Shown here piece after piece: positions 56,001 to 62,732 of a stretch of 64,000 nt of DNA. The position numbers were made by a program, and so were the translations under genes. Source of the stretch: Armigeres subalbatus (taxonomy: Eukaryota > Arthropoda > Insecta > Diptera > Culicidae). Where the stretch lies: positions 1,178,001 to 1,242,000 of the forward strand of contig NW_026943277.1 in NCBI RefSeq assembly GCF_024139115.2, in the 5' to 3' direction. Under the pieces are notes generated by a model. The model searched no databases, was not told the origin of the DNA, and saw only the letters and a list, made by a program, of their open reading frames with translations. Positions within the stretch are counted from its first letter, which is position 1. Each line of letters opens with the position of its first letter.

Positions 56001-57444
56001 GGATAGAAGCGTGACCCTGTAGGAACTGCATTACTTTTTGTTCGGTCTTATTGGTTTGTCGTTCCAAAGCTAGCTGCCTTTGAACTTCTCGGATGATTCG
56101 CTGTTGCTCCTGTACCCTAGCCAAGCGTTCCAATTCTTGGCGCTGGGCGGCCAAAGTCGACGCATCCAACTGGTTGTCGTCCATCACCTCTTTGATGTTT
56201 TTTCTCATGTTGGTGACCTTGCGCATCGCGGCATCCTTCTTGGTGATCTCCAAAGAAATCTCCTCCGTACATTCCAGATCCTTCACCTTACTAGCATTTG
56301 TTGCGTCCGATTTAGACACCGGTTTGACACTGATCTCGCCCATTTCTTTCAGCTTCTCAGAAATATCGAAATCCATTGGCTGTTGCTGTTGAGGTGGAGA
56401 GGAAGGCTTCGGAGCGGATGGTTCGTCGGGGTCATCCGTTTTCGATGGAAGCGCTAGGGGATCGCTTTCTTCCGATTCAATATGGGGATCCGGTTCTTCC
56501 ATGGGCTGCTGGCTTGTTGGTTGCTTTTCTTCGGATGGAGGATCTGGTTGTTGTTGTTGTTGTTGTCGTTCAACTGGAGCAGCTTCGATTGGGGTCGTGG
56601 GAGGTTCTTGCAATGGCGATGACTCACTTTTACTGGGTTTATCTTCTAATATATTTGATATTTGAAAGGACGATTTGTTGGAATCGTTTGCAGTGGATGT
56701 TGTTGTGGGTAATGGCGATTGCACTGGTGCGCTAGCAGCTTCGATTGTGGGTTGCTGATGTTTTTCTTGTTTTTCTGCTTCTAGTTCCTGTTTGGACTTC
56801 TTGATCAATACGTTGTCCAGGATTTCTATTTTGCGTTTTGGAGGAATTCCGGACGATGCGCTATCAGTGACATCATGTCCGGTGGAGGATGCAGTAGGGC
56901 CGATGAGCATATTTTTATCATCTCGAATCGGTTTCGTGGATTCTATTTTGGTGGGACCTGGTTTTTCGGGTGATTTTTGAGAAGTTATTCCCGATGGTCC
57001 ATCCAACAAGGAGGGGGTGTTCTGATGAGAAATCGCGCTTTGCGACGTGTGCCCCGGATATGCTGGGTAAGTGGAGGAAGGTGGCCCACCGGGTGGAATC
57101 ATGCCCCCCGCTGGTGGGTACCCAGATGGAGTTTGATGATGGTAAGAATGACTTCCGTAGGGACTTTGATGGTGGTAAGGATGCTGATACGAGTGATAAG
57201 GTGCATGCATAGAGTACGGATCATAGTGACGAGATGCCGCTGCATGATGATAGTAAGGATCTTTAGCATGATGGTCCATCATGGCGGGCGGCGGTGGACC
57301 TCCATAACCGTAATGCTGGTAGCCGGATGGGTGCATCGGAGGAATACCAGGTGTGATAGGAGGAGGACCAACTCCGGTACCGCCATCTGGTTTAATGTCC
57401 CCATCGGGGACGGTCGGTGGATGATTGCCGTTAGCACTTTCCAT
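31292..57444 (-). CDS. RAD54L2/ARIP4-like SNF2 chromatin-remodelling ATPase
   Basis: Nuclear SNF2-family DNA-dependent ATPase most like vertebrate RAD54L2 (ARIP4). Six coding exons: 57444-52608, 45199-44524, 44464-44338, 44241-44041, 43973-42072, 32043-31292. All junctions are GT...AG with matching phase. The start is the Met of MESANGNHP; an in-frame TAG lies just upstream, and the 5'UTR acceptor TTTGCAG is at 57506. Walker A (SMGLGKT) is near residue 693, DEGH near 848, and the helicase C lobe spans exons 1-2 ([35 protein letters not shown]). A ~520-residue low-complexity segment separates the lobes. The C-terminus is Pro/Gln/Ser/Tyr-rich. Exon lengths total 8495 nt, one short of 2832 codons. 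The missing base lies in an A run near 44939-44942, and an in-frame TAG is at 44045-44047. These may be assembly errors or an inactive allele. Confidence 0.85.
32044..32800. other. ARIP4-like intron sequence
   Basis: AT-rich, no repeat or gene recognised before the LINE duplication at 32803. Confidence 0.4.
32815..34504 (+). mobile_element. 5'-truncated LINE with insertion
   Basis: The last ~85 codons of a non-LTR ORF2 end in a stop at 33075-33077. They include the terminal zinc knuckle SNLCRCG...[11 protein letters not shown] 3'UTR resumes at about 34255 and ends GAACTTGG then poly(A). The 12-bp duplication AAGATTATATAA (32803-32814 and 34505-34516) is perfect. An ACGTGA-rich element interrupts the 3'UTR. 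The terminal CCHC is of the R1/I type. Confidence 0.85.
33104..34250. mobile_element. ACGTGA-rich inverted-repeat element
   Basis: The left end (AAATCTTCACGTCATGTTTA, then CCTGAAAACAAATGTGG) recurs inverted at 33968-34038 and, more weakly, at the right end (34215-34250). Between them ACGTGAA, CACGTGA and related motifs occur every 20-40 bp. No coding. It lies within the LINE 3'UTR. Exact ends and target duplication are not resolved. Confidence 0.6.
34510..34580. repeat. Short tandem repeat CCATTCCCCAGAAAA
   Basis: Four or so units of about 17 bp (CATTCCCCAGAAAGC, CGTTCCCCAGAAAAC, CACTCCCCAGAATG) follow the LINE. Inverted relatives (TTTTCTGGGGAA) occur at 38872-38925. Confidence 0.65.
34600..35386. 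other. ARIP4-like intron sequence
   Basis: No feature recognised. The open frame at 34923-35249 on the - strand has no known motif. Confidence 0.35.
35400..35660 (-). mobile_element. Full-length Feilai-like SINE
   Basis: The most complete copy here. On the - strand it starts TAGCCGTGCGGTAAGACG (A-box region), has the B box GGGTTCGATTCCCGG and ends CCAATAGAAG. The 13-bp duplication TGCGGCGCAGCTT (35387-35399 and 35661-35673) is exact. Confidence 0.9.
36045..36560. repeat. Degenerate tandem repeat, CTCCGGGCAAATGCG units
   Basis: Related blocks at about 36100, 36275, 36365, 36450 and 36505 share a CTCCGGGCAAATGCGT-like core, then a GAAGG..ATCATT.ACTTA tail. Spacing is irregular at 70-140 bp. 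An old degraded tandem array. Confidence 0.45.
36735..36858. mobile_element. Small inverted-repeat element, CCAGAGTAGAC ends
   Basis: CCAGAGTAGAC at 36735 and GTCTACTCTGG ending at 36858 form the termini. A related CCAGAATAGACGTG lies at 36639, so the original unit may be larger (36639-36858). Confidence 0.45.
36900..37214. other. ARIP4-like intron sequence
   Basis: No feature recognised. Confidence 0.35.
37215..37320. repeat. Inverted repeat arm (partner 38733-38835)
   Basis: TCCAGCTTTCCACGCT, CCATAATGGCGGATGCTATA and GTTTCCCGACACTGAACTG recur as complements at 38733-38835. The arms are ~95 bp with small indels and lie 1.4 kb apart, as in a degraded DNA transposon. Confidence 0.55.
37321..38029. 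other. ARIP4-like intron sequence
   Basis: No feature recognised between the inverted arm and the small MITE. Confidence 0.35.
38030..38104. mobile_element. 75-bp MITE
   Basis: ACTGCCGTGAATCGCATATT at the left and its near-complement (AATATGCGATTCAGGGCAGT) at the right form ~22-bp inverted ends around CCCATATGAATAGG. A partial relative is at 13640-13670. Confidence 0.6.
38105..38732. other. ARIP4-like intron sequence
   Basis: No feature recognised. Confidence 0.35.
38733..38835. repeat. Inverted repeat arm (partner 37215-37320)
   Basis: Complement of the arm at 37215-37320. It is followed by TTCTGGGGAA repeats at 38872-38925. Confidence 0.55.
39262..39470. mobile_element. ~209-bp foldback MITE
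   Basis: Left arm CACCGTATTCGGTAAATTTT, then ACCGAAATCTCAACAGCAGAACTGTTCGG in segments, and the inverted right arm ending TTTACCGAATTCGGCG. Arms ~80 bp with few differences. The flanks are not resolved. Confidence 0.68.
39475..40075. other. ARIP4-like intron sequence
   Basis: No feature recognised until the candidate small gene at 40082. Confidence 0.35.
40082..40329 (+). CDS. Possible 50-aa two-exon gene nested in the ARIP4 intron
   Basis: Not recognised by family. The ATG at 40082 (context ACCTATGG) begins a 14-nt exon ending at GCGG/GTAAGT. After a 95-bp intron with a pyrimidine tract and TTCACAG, exon 40191-40329 reads in frame to TAA, giving [18 protein letters not shown], an acidic middle ([14 protein letters not shown]) and [10 protein letters not shown]. 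An AATAAA follows at 40489. The structure (start, consensus splice sites, phase agreement, poly(A) signal) is gene-like, but there is no homology evidence, and such combinations do occur by chance. Confidence 0.3.
40489..40494 (+). terminator. Poly(A) signal AATAAA
   Basis: Lies 160 bp after the stop of the possible nested small gene; meaningful only if that gene is real. Confidence 0.25.
40500..41705. other. ARIP4-like intron sequence
   Basis: AT-rich. TTACGTAATTAATGG at about 41164-41178 resembles the right end of the MITE at 20469-20637, but the left end is not clear. Confidence 0.35.
41715..41875. repeat. Minisatellite ATTATGCCAAACGGCC
   Basis: Around seven degenerate 16-bp units (ATGCCAAACGGCC, ATGCCAAATGGCC, with spacers) run from 41730 to 41870, just inside the ARIP4-like intron near its exon at 42072. 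GGCCNNNNGGCC-type symmetry is visible. Confidence 0.75.
42072..43973 (-). CDS. ARIP4-like exon, low-complexity C-terminal region
   Basis: Starts [20 protein letters not shown] and [17 protein letters not shown], a conserved-looking short domain. About 560 residues follow that are rich in Pro, Gln, Ser, His and Tyr and probably disordered. Donor AGTG/GTGAGT. The length of 1902 nt agrees with the phases. Confidence 0.82.
44041..44241 (-). CDS. ARIP4-like exon containing an in-frame TAG
   Basis: Encodes [20 protein letters not shown]...[19 protein letters not shown] and [10 protein letters not shown], then TAG (44047-44045), then ATC G at the donor. The donor at 44041/44040 is phase-correct for the next exon (G+AT = Asp, DVVIPTSS) and gives a 67-bp intron. 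The TAG is thus an interruption within otherwise continuous coding, unless it ends a short isoform of about 1945 aa. Confidence 0.72.
44338..44464 (-). CDS. ARIP4-like exon, 127 nt
   Basis: Encodes [12 protein letters not shown]...[20 protein letters not shown]. Acceptor CTTCAG/GTAC and donor ATTG/GTAAGT are both strong. The introns on either side are 59 bp and 96 bp, normal for mosquito minor introns. Confidence 0.82.
44524..45199 (-). CDS. ARIP4-like exon with helicase C motifs
   Basis: Contains [32 protein letters not shown] and [20 protein letters not shown], motifs IV-VI of SNF2 helicases. After LVVDNCLEK the frame is lost unless one A is added in the GAGAAAAGATC run, after which [18 protein letters not shown] resumes. 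The exon is 676 nt, exactly one short of what its flanking phases require. The donor is TCG/GTATGT. Confidence 0.85.
45200..45848. other. ARIP4-like intron, proximal to helicase exon
   Basis: Ordinary AT-rich intron sequence following the end of the copia fragment. No LTR could be matched to the 5' side of the element. Confidence 0.4.
45849..46839 (-). pseudogene. copia 2 pol, RT/RNase H part
   Basis: Continues the hinge directly after the foldback element, with PQSYDEVM and a stop where a Cys codon is expected. Then come RNKWV, RT ([20 protein letters not shown]) and an abrupt join to [19 protein letters not shown], showing an internal deletion of part of RT. RNase H follows (GYSDADW, STCEAEY). 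Frame shift near 46500. Confidence 0.82.
46848..49784. mobile_element. 2.9-kb foldback element with 8-bp TSD
   Basis: The termini are CATGGGTGTAGCCA and, inverted, CATGAGCCTAGCCA. The exact duplication CCAGTAAA is at 46840-46847 and 49785-49792. The site is certain because copia pol reads through it when the element is removed. The interior is two long arms of short degenerate repeats: TTCCTCCGGGAATTCC-type from about 47030 to 48066 and the complementary CCCGGAGGAACTCC-type from about 48067 to 48900. There is no transposase. The structure resembles Foldback/Galileo-like elements, and the 8-bp TSD fits hAT or P. Confidence 0.86.
49793..51116 (-). pseudogene. copia 2 pol, upstream part
   Basis: Pre-integrase zinc region [11 protein letters not shown]...CTVCLEGKQ near 50770-50670, integrase core beginning [12 protein letters not shown], then [16 protein letters not shown] and VNRSPT further on (50309-50037). 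The hinge is acidic ([10 protein letters not shown]) and the fragment stops at the foldback element with TYGTFTG. Frames shift near 50480 and 50090. Confidence 0.8.
51005..52046 (-). pseudogene. copia 2 gag, frameshifted
   Basis: A gag-like core ([23 protein letters not shown] near 51650, then [35 protein letters not shown]) is followed by the zinc knuckle [14 protein letters not shown] at about 51270-51230. Two frames are needed (52046-51603 and 51628-51005). Downstream, the protease motif is DSEATCHM where copia proteases have DSGA. Confidence 0.8.
52265..52365 (-). mobile_element. tRNA-like SINE head
   Basis: On the - strand CTGCAGCTTAGTAGAAAAAG (A-box-like) precedes GGGATCAAAGCC, a pol III B box. 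It lies between the copia element and the ARIP4-like exon. A SINE fragment is more likely than a tRNA gene, as the arms pair poorly. Confidence 0.5.
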
Positions 57445-57505
57445 TGCAGGAATGCAGCGAATTATTGCAATGCCAAACACATCCTATCCCGGTTGGTATG
57501 AAAAT
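52608..57505 (-). CDS. ARIP4-like exon with start codon and ATPase lobe 1
   Basis: Coding from 57444; the exon begins at 57505 after a TTCTGTTTGCAG acceptor, so at least one 5'UTR exon lies further right. Residues 1-115 are Pro/His/Tyr-rich. Residues 300-400 are Gln/Pro/Ser-rich, and an acidic stretch lies near 565-625 ([14 protein letters not shown]). The SNF2 N lobe spans about 650-1010. Pro/Lys, Asn/Gln/Tyr and Lys/Glu-rich segments fill 1010-1535. The helicase C lobe begins with [18 protein letters not shown]. The donor is ACC/GTGAGT. Confidence 0.85.
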
Positions 57506-57848
57506 CTGCAAACAGAATAAAGTAAAATGCGATTAAAATTGGTTTCATTTTCATATGAATATAATGGAGATACATAGGTGACGGTCATTTCGATTCCGAT
57601 TTCAATTCGACTGGATTTACATTTCCCCTCACTCCCTAGTATATAAAGTGTAACTAAATACGCAGTGATGTAGCAAATTCTGGATCAGGAAGGAAGACAG
57701 CAGTTCATGCATCTTGGCAAACATTTAATTTCCAATTTCTATCGAAAACGTGCTTTCCATGATCAAGCAATACAGTTAGATATAGTAATCCCCTTCGACC
57801 TCCAAATCTACCTTCAAATCCGTTTCATCATTAATTGTCAGCTTTTCT
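57506..57848. other. ARIP4-like 5'UTR intron sequence
   Basis: Begins with the pyrimidine tract and acceptor on the - strand. No upstream exon could be recognised. Confidence 0.4.
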
Positions 57849-58077
57849 CTTAATTTAACCGTCTAAGACGAGTTTAGTACTTTCTATTTAATTCTACTAC
57901 GTTTGTTATCTTAGCAGATGCGTATTTCGACCTGTGAGGTCGTTTTCAGTGTCTCGTACTCTTAATTTAACCGTCTAAGACGAGTTTAGTACTTTCCATT
58001 TAATTCTACTACGTTTGTTATCTTTGCAGATGCGTATTTCGACCTCAACTGTGAGGTCGTCTTCAGTGTCTCGTACT
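57849..58077. repeat. Tandem duplication, 112-bp unit
   Basis: Two near-identical units start at 57849 and 57961 (CTTAATTTAACCGTCTAAGA). The second has 4 extra bases (CAAC) inside a GAGGTCG hairpin-like segment. Confidence 0.85.
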
Positions 58078-58079
58078 TG

Positions 58080-58475
58080 ACTCGACTTGTCAGTCAAGTT
58101 TAGATCGCGTCCAGACATATCTTCTTCCGTAAGCAGATCTGGAATCCCATTTTCTCTGTTTTGATAAGTTGGTAAGAGAATCGAAACCATCTGGCGCGGC
58201 AATAGGGTAAACCGTCCTATCGTTGTGGTATGTCCTAATGTTGCGGCAGTGTTAAAATAGTCCATTCTGGATATAATAGCATTGACAACATTTCTGGATC
58301 CACTGAAACTCTTCGTATTAACCACTAAAACATCTTTTGTTTGACAAAATATCATTGAAAATGACAAAAAATTGACATTTTCCCTTAATGAAATGCATCC
58401 TTTGAGCCTATTGTTGTGGTAGTGCTAATGTCCTAATGTTGTAGTATCGCTCTTCTTAAGAAATACAGGCAATAC
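58080..58475. other. Unassigned sequence
   Basis: Contains repeated TCCTAATGTTG-type phrases (58228-58245 and 58430-58442), with a relative after the SINE (58960-58980). Possibly an old element into which the SINE inserted. Confidence 0.35.
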
Positions 58476-58487
58476 ATCAACAATAGG

Positions 58488-58927
58488 TAGGGGGGTCCCG
58501 TAGCGTAGTTGGCTACACGTTCGCCTCATAAGCGAATGGTCATGGGTTCGATTCCCAGCCCCTCCACCAAACCCTTGCCAGTCGCCAGAAGCGCAGTCCG
58601 TACGGTGGCGTTTTGGGGAACGCGCCTCACCGACACGGCTGCCTGATGACGACTGACAAATCTGTTCTTCTCGGAGGCATTCCTCCAACGTACTTCGATT
58701 AATGGCAACCGAACAAAAGCAACGATCACTGGATTCACCACATGGACAAATGAACACAATGGACTCACGATGATATGGACTGGCAACGACAACAATAACG
58801 AATTATGGACATCTAAAAATAGATTCTGTGTGGAACTCTGTACAGCAGAGTACACCACAGTAGATCACGGCACAGTAGCGGTTAAGAACACAGAGTGCCT
58901 TCCAAATAAATATACGAATAAAAAAAA
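58488..58927 (+). mobile_element. Full-length tRNA-derived SINE with TSD
   Basis: The head is a tRNA-Met-like sequence (TAGCGTAGTTGGCTACACG, loop CTCATAA, GGGTTCGATTCCCAGCCC), followed by ~360 bp of unrelated body and an A-rich end. The 12-bp duplication ATCAACAATAGG (58476-58487 and 58928-58939) is exact. The acceptor stem pairs imperfectly, so it is a SINE and not a tRNA gene. Confidence 0.87.
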
Positions 58928-59097
58928 ATCAACAATAGGACTGATCTTCAGAAAATATCGCAATGTCCTATTATTGCGGTAGCTTGCTTTTATTGTGATA
59001 AAAACAAAACAACATAAGTTAAGCAAAATTGACGAAATAGGGGAACGGTTTGGCACTTCTTTTCTTAGCTCCCATTTTTATCCCAACAAAAACAAAG

Positions 59098-60506
59098 CAA
59101 TGAAAAGCGTTTCCGACACCACAAGTCGAAACCGATTAGCAAATTATTCATTCCTGTGCTTTCCCAGAGCGTCTTCAACATCACAAGTCGAAACTGATGA
59201 GCAATATATTCAATCCAACGCTCTTCGAGAGCGTCTTCGATATTACAAGTCGAAGCCGATGACCAAATCCTTTCATCCGACGCTCTTCAGAACTGAACGT
59301 CTTCGACATTACTAGTCGAAACCGATTAGAACACAAATCATTCAATCCGACGCTTTTCCAGAGCGTCTTCAACATCCCAAGTCGAAACCGATGAGCAAAT
59401 CATTCAATCCAACGCTCTTCGAGATCGTCTTCGACATCACAATTCGAAAACGATGACCGAATCATGCAATCCGACGCTCTTCAGAGCGTCTTCGACATTA
59501 CTAGTCGAAACCGATGAGAACACAAATCATTCAATTCGACGCTTTTCCAGAGCGTCTTCAACATCCCAAGTCGAAACCGATGAGCTAATCATTCAATCCG
59601 ACGCCCTTCAGAGCGTCTTGGACATCACAAGTCGAAATCGATGAGAAAATCGTTCAATCCAACGCTCTTCCAGAGCATCTTCGACATTACTAGTCGAAAC
59701 CGATGAGAACACAAATAATTCAAGCTGACGCTCTTCCAGAGCGTCTTCGACATCACAAGTCGAAACCGAGGAGAATCATTAAATCCGACGCTCTTCTACA
59801 TTACTAATCGAAAACGATGAGAAAATCATTTATTCCGGCGCTCTCCCTCACGCACGACATTACAAGTCGAAACCGAAGAAAAAAAATGTCCTAATCACGC
59901 CCACAGGATACTTACAAAACAATAATTTCCTACCAGGAACAACCTGGCAGGATCGCCAAATGTGTGGCCCAAATCCGCCGAACGAGTTATCCGCTGGTGT
60001 GATCACTAGTGTGCTGTCTTATCGAACGTGCAATTTCGTTGGTTGCCCGACGATGAGAAGAGCCAAAGTCGTGGCCTGCTATTATATACGGATGATATTT
60101 GCATTGCAGTCGAAACCGATGAGAACACAAATCATTCAATCCGATGCTTTTCCAGAGCGTCTTCAACATCCCAAGTCGAAACCGATGAGCAAATCATTCA
60201 ATCCGACGCCCTTCAGAGCGTCTTCGACATCACAAGTCGAAATCGATGAGAAAATCATTCAATCCAACGCTCTTCTTGAGCATCTTCGACATCACAAGTC
60301 GAAACCGATGAGAAAATCATTTAATCCGACGCTCTTCCAGAGCATCTTCGACATTACTAGTCGAAACCGATGAGAATCATTAAATCCGACGCACTTCTAC
60401 ATTACTAATCGAAAACGATGAGAAAATCATTTATTCCGGCGCTCTCCCTCACGCACGACATTACAAATCGAAACCGAAAAAAAAAAATGTCCTAATCACG
60501 CCCAAA
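59098..60506. repeat. ~63-bp satellite with two hairpins per unit
   Basis: About 17 units share GAGCGTCTTCGACATCAC, AAGTCGAAACCGATGAG and CATTCAATCCGACGCTC. Each unit can fold as GACGCTCT-TCC-AGAGCGTC and TTCGAC-ATCACAA-GTCGAA. A ~190-bp unique spacer (59920-60110) separates two blocks. 60113-60506 repeats the unit order of 59506-59920, including the flank AATGTCCTAATCACGCCC. Confidence 0.9.
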
Positions 60507-60932
60507 AAAAAGTTGAAAAAAATTATCAGAGCATTCGGTCATTTCCTATCTAAATTACAGCTTCCGTTTCAACTTACCCCGCATTTCAACTTGCCCCGGT
60601 GTACCTTGATCAGTAAAAGAGAGCATAATGAAAGAGAGTGTCTCGTTTGGACGTACGACGTTTTCAAAAATCATGCTAAATGCAAAAATCTATCAGTACT
60701 GTGTTTTCGTGATCGTCATGTGAAAGCGAAAACAGTTGCATTTTCATTTTGAAGAGACCAATGAAAATGTAGCGGGCCCCCGGTCAACTGTCACATTACA
60801 AGCAGTCAAAGTTGGAAAAGTTGTTTTGTTTTGAAATCTAAATTTCTAAATACTTTTAATAGATCTGTGCAAATTCCTGATTTTTTAGTGAGAAATAACA
60901 TTATTGAAGATAAAACAGCTTGTTTACAATAG
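60507..60932. other. Unassigned sequence
   Basis: CGTTTCAACTTACCCCGCAT and CAACTTGCCCCGG motifs (60565-60600) resemble a common mosquito MITE end, but a matching opposite end is not evident. Confidence 0.35.
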
Positions 60933-60940
60933 TTTGATAC

Positions 60941-61144
60941 CAGTGGCGTTTCCCTAACCTCAATCTACCTGTGCACTGGACTTAAATTTAAGGAATTAGT
61001 GTGCGGAAATGCATAGAATAACTAGATTTTGATTAGTTTAAACGACTCTGATAATTTTATTTTCCCTTTGGGCTGTCAAAATATCAAAATTTTCATTTTT
61101 TGTGTCAGTGCACAGGTAAAAAGTGAGGTTACGCGACGCCACTG
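60941..61144. mobile_element. 204-bp hAT-like MITE
   Basis: The ends are CAGTGGCGTTTCCCTAACCT and, inverted, CAGTGGCGTCGCGTAACCTC. An inner CCTGTGCACTG pairs with CAGTGCACAGG. The 8-bp duplication TTTGATAC (60933-60940 and 61145-61152) is exact. Confidence 0.88.
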
Positions 61145-61152
61145 TTTGATAC

Positions 61153-61443
61153 GCTTTCATGAAAAAAAAATCCGTGAAAATTTGGCGATTTCCTTTCATT
61201 GTTTATGTTTTCTATGAAAGCGGGAGAGAATAAAATGTAAATATCGCGTAACCAATCTCAATGAAAACGAAAATCTCAGTAGGCTAGTATTGATTTTTGC
61301 TTTGTTTTCGCTCTTTTTGTGTTGGAGACCGCACATCTGTGTAGAGCAAGTTGAAATGCATCATCAGAACTATAGACACTATATGTTCCTATTGGCGAGA
61401 AAGAGAGAGCCTGCATTATTTACCTCTCTTTTACACATTCATC
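61153..61443. other. Unassigned sequence
   Basis: No feature recognised. Confidence 0.35.
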
Positions 61444-61603
61444 AAAAGATATTTTAGTTACTAGATAAAGATTGTCGCTTCGGTTCCCTTTGTTCTGCTG
61501 TCCGGAACATGTTGGGTACCAAGCTGTCAAATCGTATGGATTTTCCTTCTTTGACATTTAGCTCCCCTATCCTCGCCAGCAAAAGATGTTCCGGACAGCG
61601 ACG
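61444..61603. mobile_element. Truncated MITE, second copy of 179-376
   Basis: Begins with the same terminus AAAAGATATTTTAGTTACTA and reads through the interior of the 179-376 MITE in reverse orientation, ending at GTTCCGGACAGCGAC. The far terminal repeat is lost. Confidence 0.85.
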
Positions 61604-61605
61604 CA

Positions 61606-62730
61606 TTTTTGTTATACAAAGAAAAAAGGACACGGAAGCTACAAATTGGTGAACTTCAATCCAGTGCTGACGAAGAGATCAAAATTTCCTGCGGAAGCTA
61701 ACAGAGAAGCTTTTTGTTTTGGAGGCATTCCACGGGGGCATGTCAGTCGATCCTGAGCGACCATTTCGAAAATATTTGAAACTCTGCACAGTTTTTCAAT
61801 TTCATCTAAATCGTCATTTTTCGATATCAAATCTTCATATTGAGTCACGACTAACTTTTCAAAAGGGTGTATGTGAAAATGGTTCAAAAATATTTAAAAG
61901 CTGCACAGCAAAACGGAATGTTCGATTGTTATGATTTTTCAGCAAAGTTAGACAACTAAATGGTGATTCTTAAGAAAATGCGCACAGTAAAAAAATTTTT
62001 TTGCCTTTAAAAATATCATTTTTGTCACAAAACTCAAATATCTCAAAACCCTATCTTTTTCGAACGTATTTTTTAGGGAAAACGGTCCATTATATTAGCT
62101 ATCTACCATAAAAATTTGGTGATGGTAAACTAATAAACAAAAAGTTATGACATTTCAAACATTTCACAATTTTCACATTTAGTAAAAAAAATTTTTCTGT
62201 GTAAGTTATTTCGAGAATTGCAGTTTGATGCAGATTTTATTGTTAAGGGACGTGATTTAAACAAGTTGTTTTCATGATATTTTGATTTAATTATTCATAG
62301 CATCTATAAGAAACTTAGACACGATCCAGTGTTGTGATCAAAAGTATTGATAGTGTCATAATTTTCATTGCACGTGACTGGCGAAAAATTCTTTTAATAG
62401 TGTTGAAACCTGTTGATAATAACGTTGATAGAAACATATCAGAAATGTTATTTTTAAGACAAAAGCTGCAAAATCAAAGATTTATATACACGTGTACGTC
62501 TATAGTTTACCTGCAAAAAATATACCTCTTAGAGAATAGACTTTATGATCGGGAGGAAACGGGTATCTTCAACAACAACAAATGCATGATAGGTACATAG
62601 CTACAAAAAAATTACTACTACTAAGGTTGTTAAAGATCTTATAGTAATTTTTTTCTTCAGTCAAGCAAATGACACCAAACTAGTCAGTAAAAACTTAAAA
62701 GTGATTTTGTTTATTGAAATATTACGAACA
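61606..62730. other. Unassigned sequence upstream of the right-edge ORF
   Basis: AT-rich. The 82-codon open frame on the - strand (61639-61887) has no recognised domain and no Met at its start. This may be 5' flank of the element or gene beginning at 62733. Confidence 0.35.
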
Positions 62731-62732
62731 AC

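Noticed and set aside
57445..57480. Start of the ARIP4-like protein upstream of MESANG
   Set aside because: The upstream in-frame codon is GTG, not ATG, and a TAG lies just before it; the first in-frame ATG is at 57444.
58497..58570. Functional tRNA-Met gene
   Set aside because: The acceptor stem has mismatches and the sequence is the head of a 440-bp unit with A-rich tail and a 12-bp duplication, so it is a SINE.
61639..61887. 82-codon - strand ORF
   Set aside because: It starts at TTG after a stop, and shows no recognised motif or splice context.
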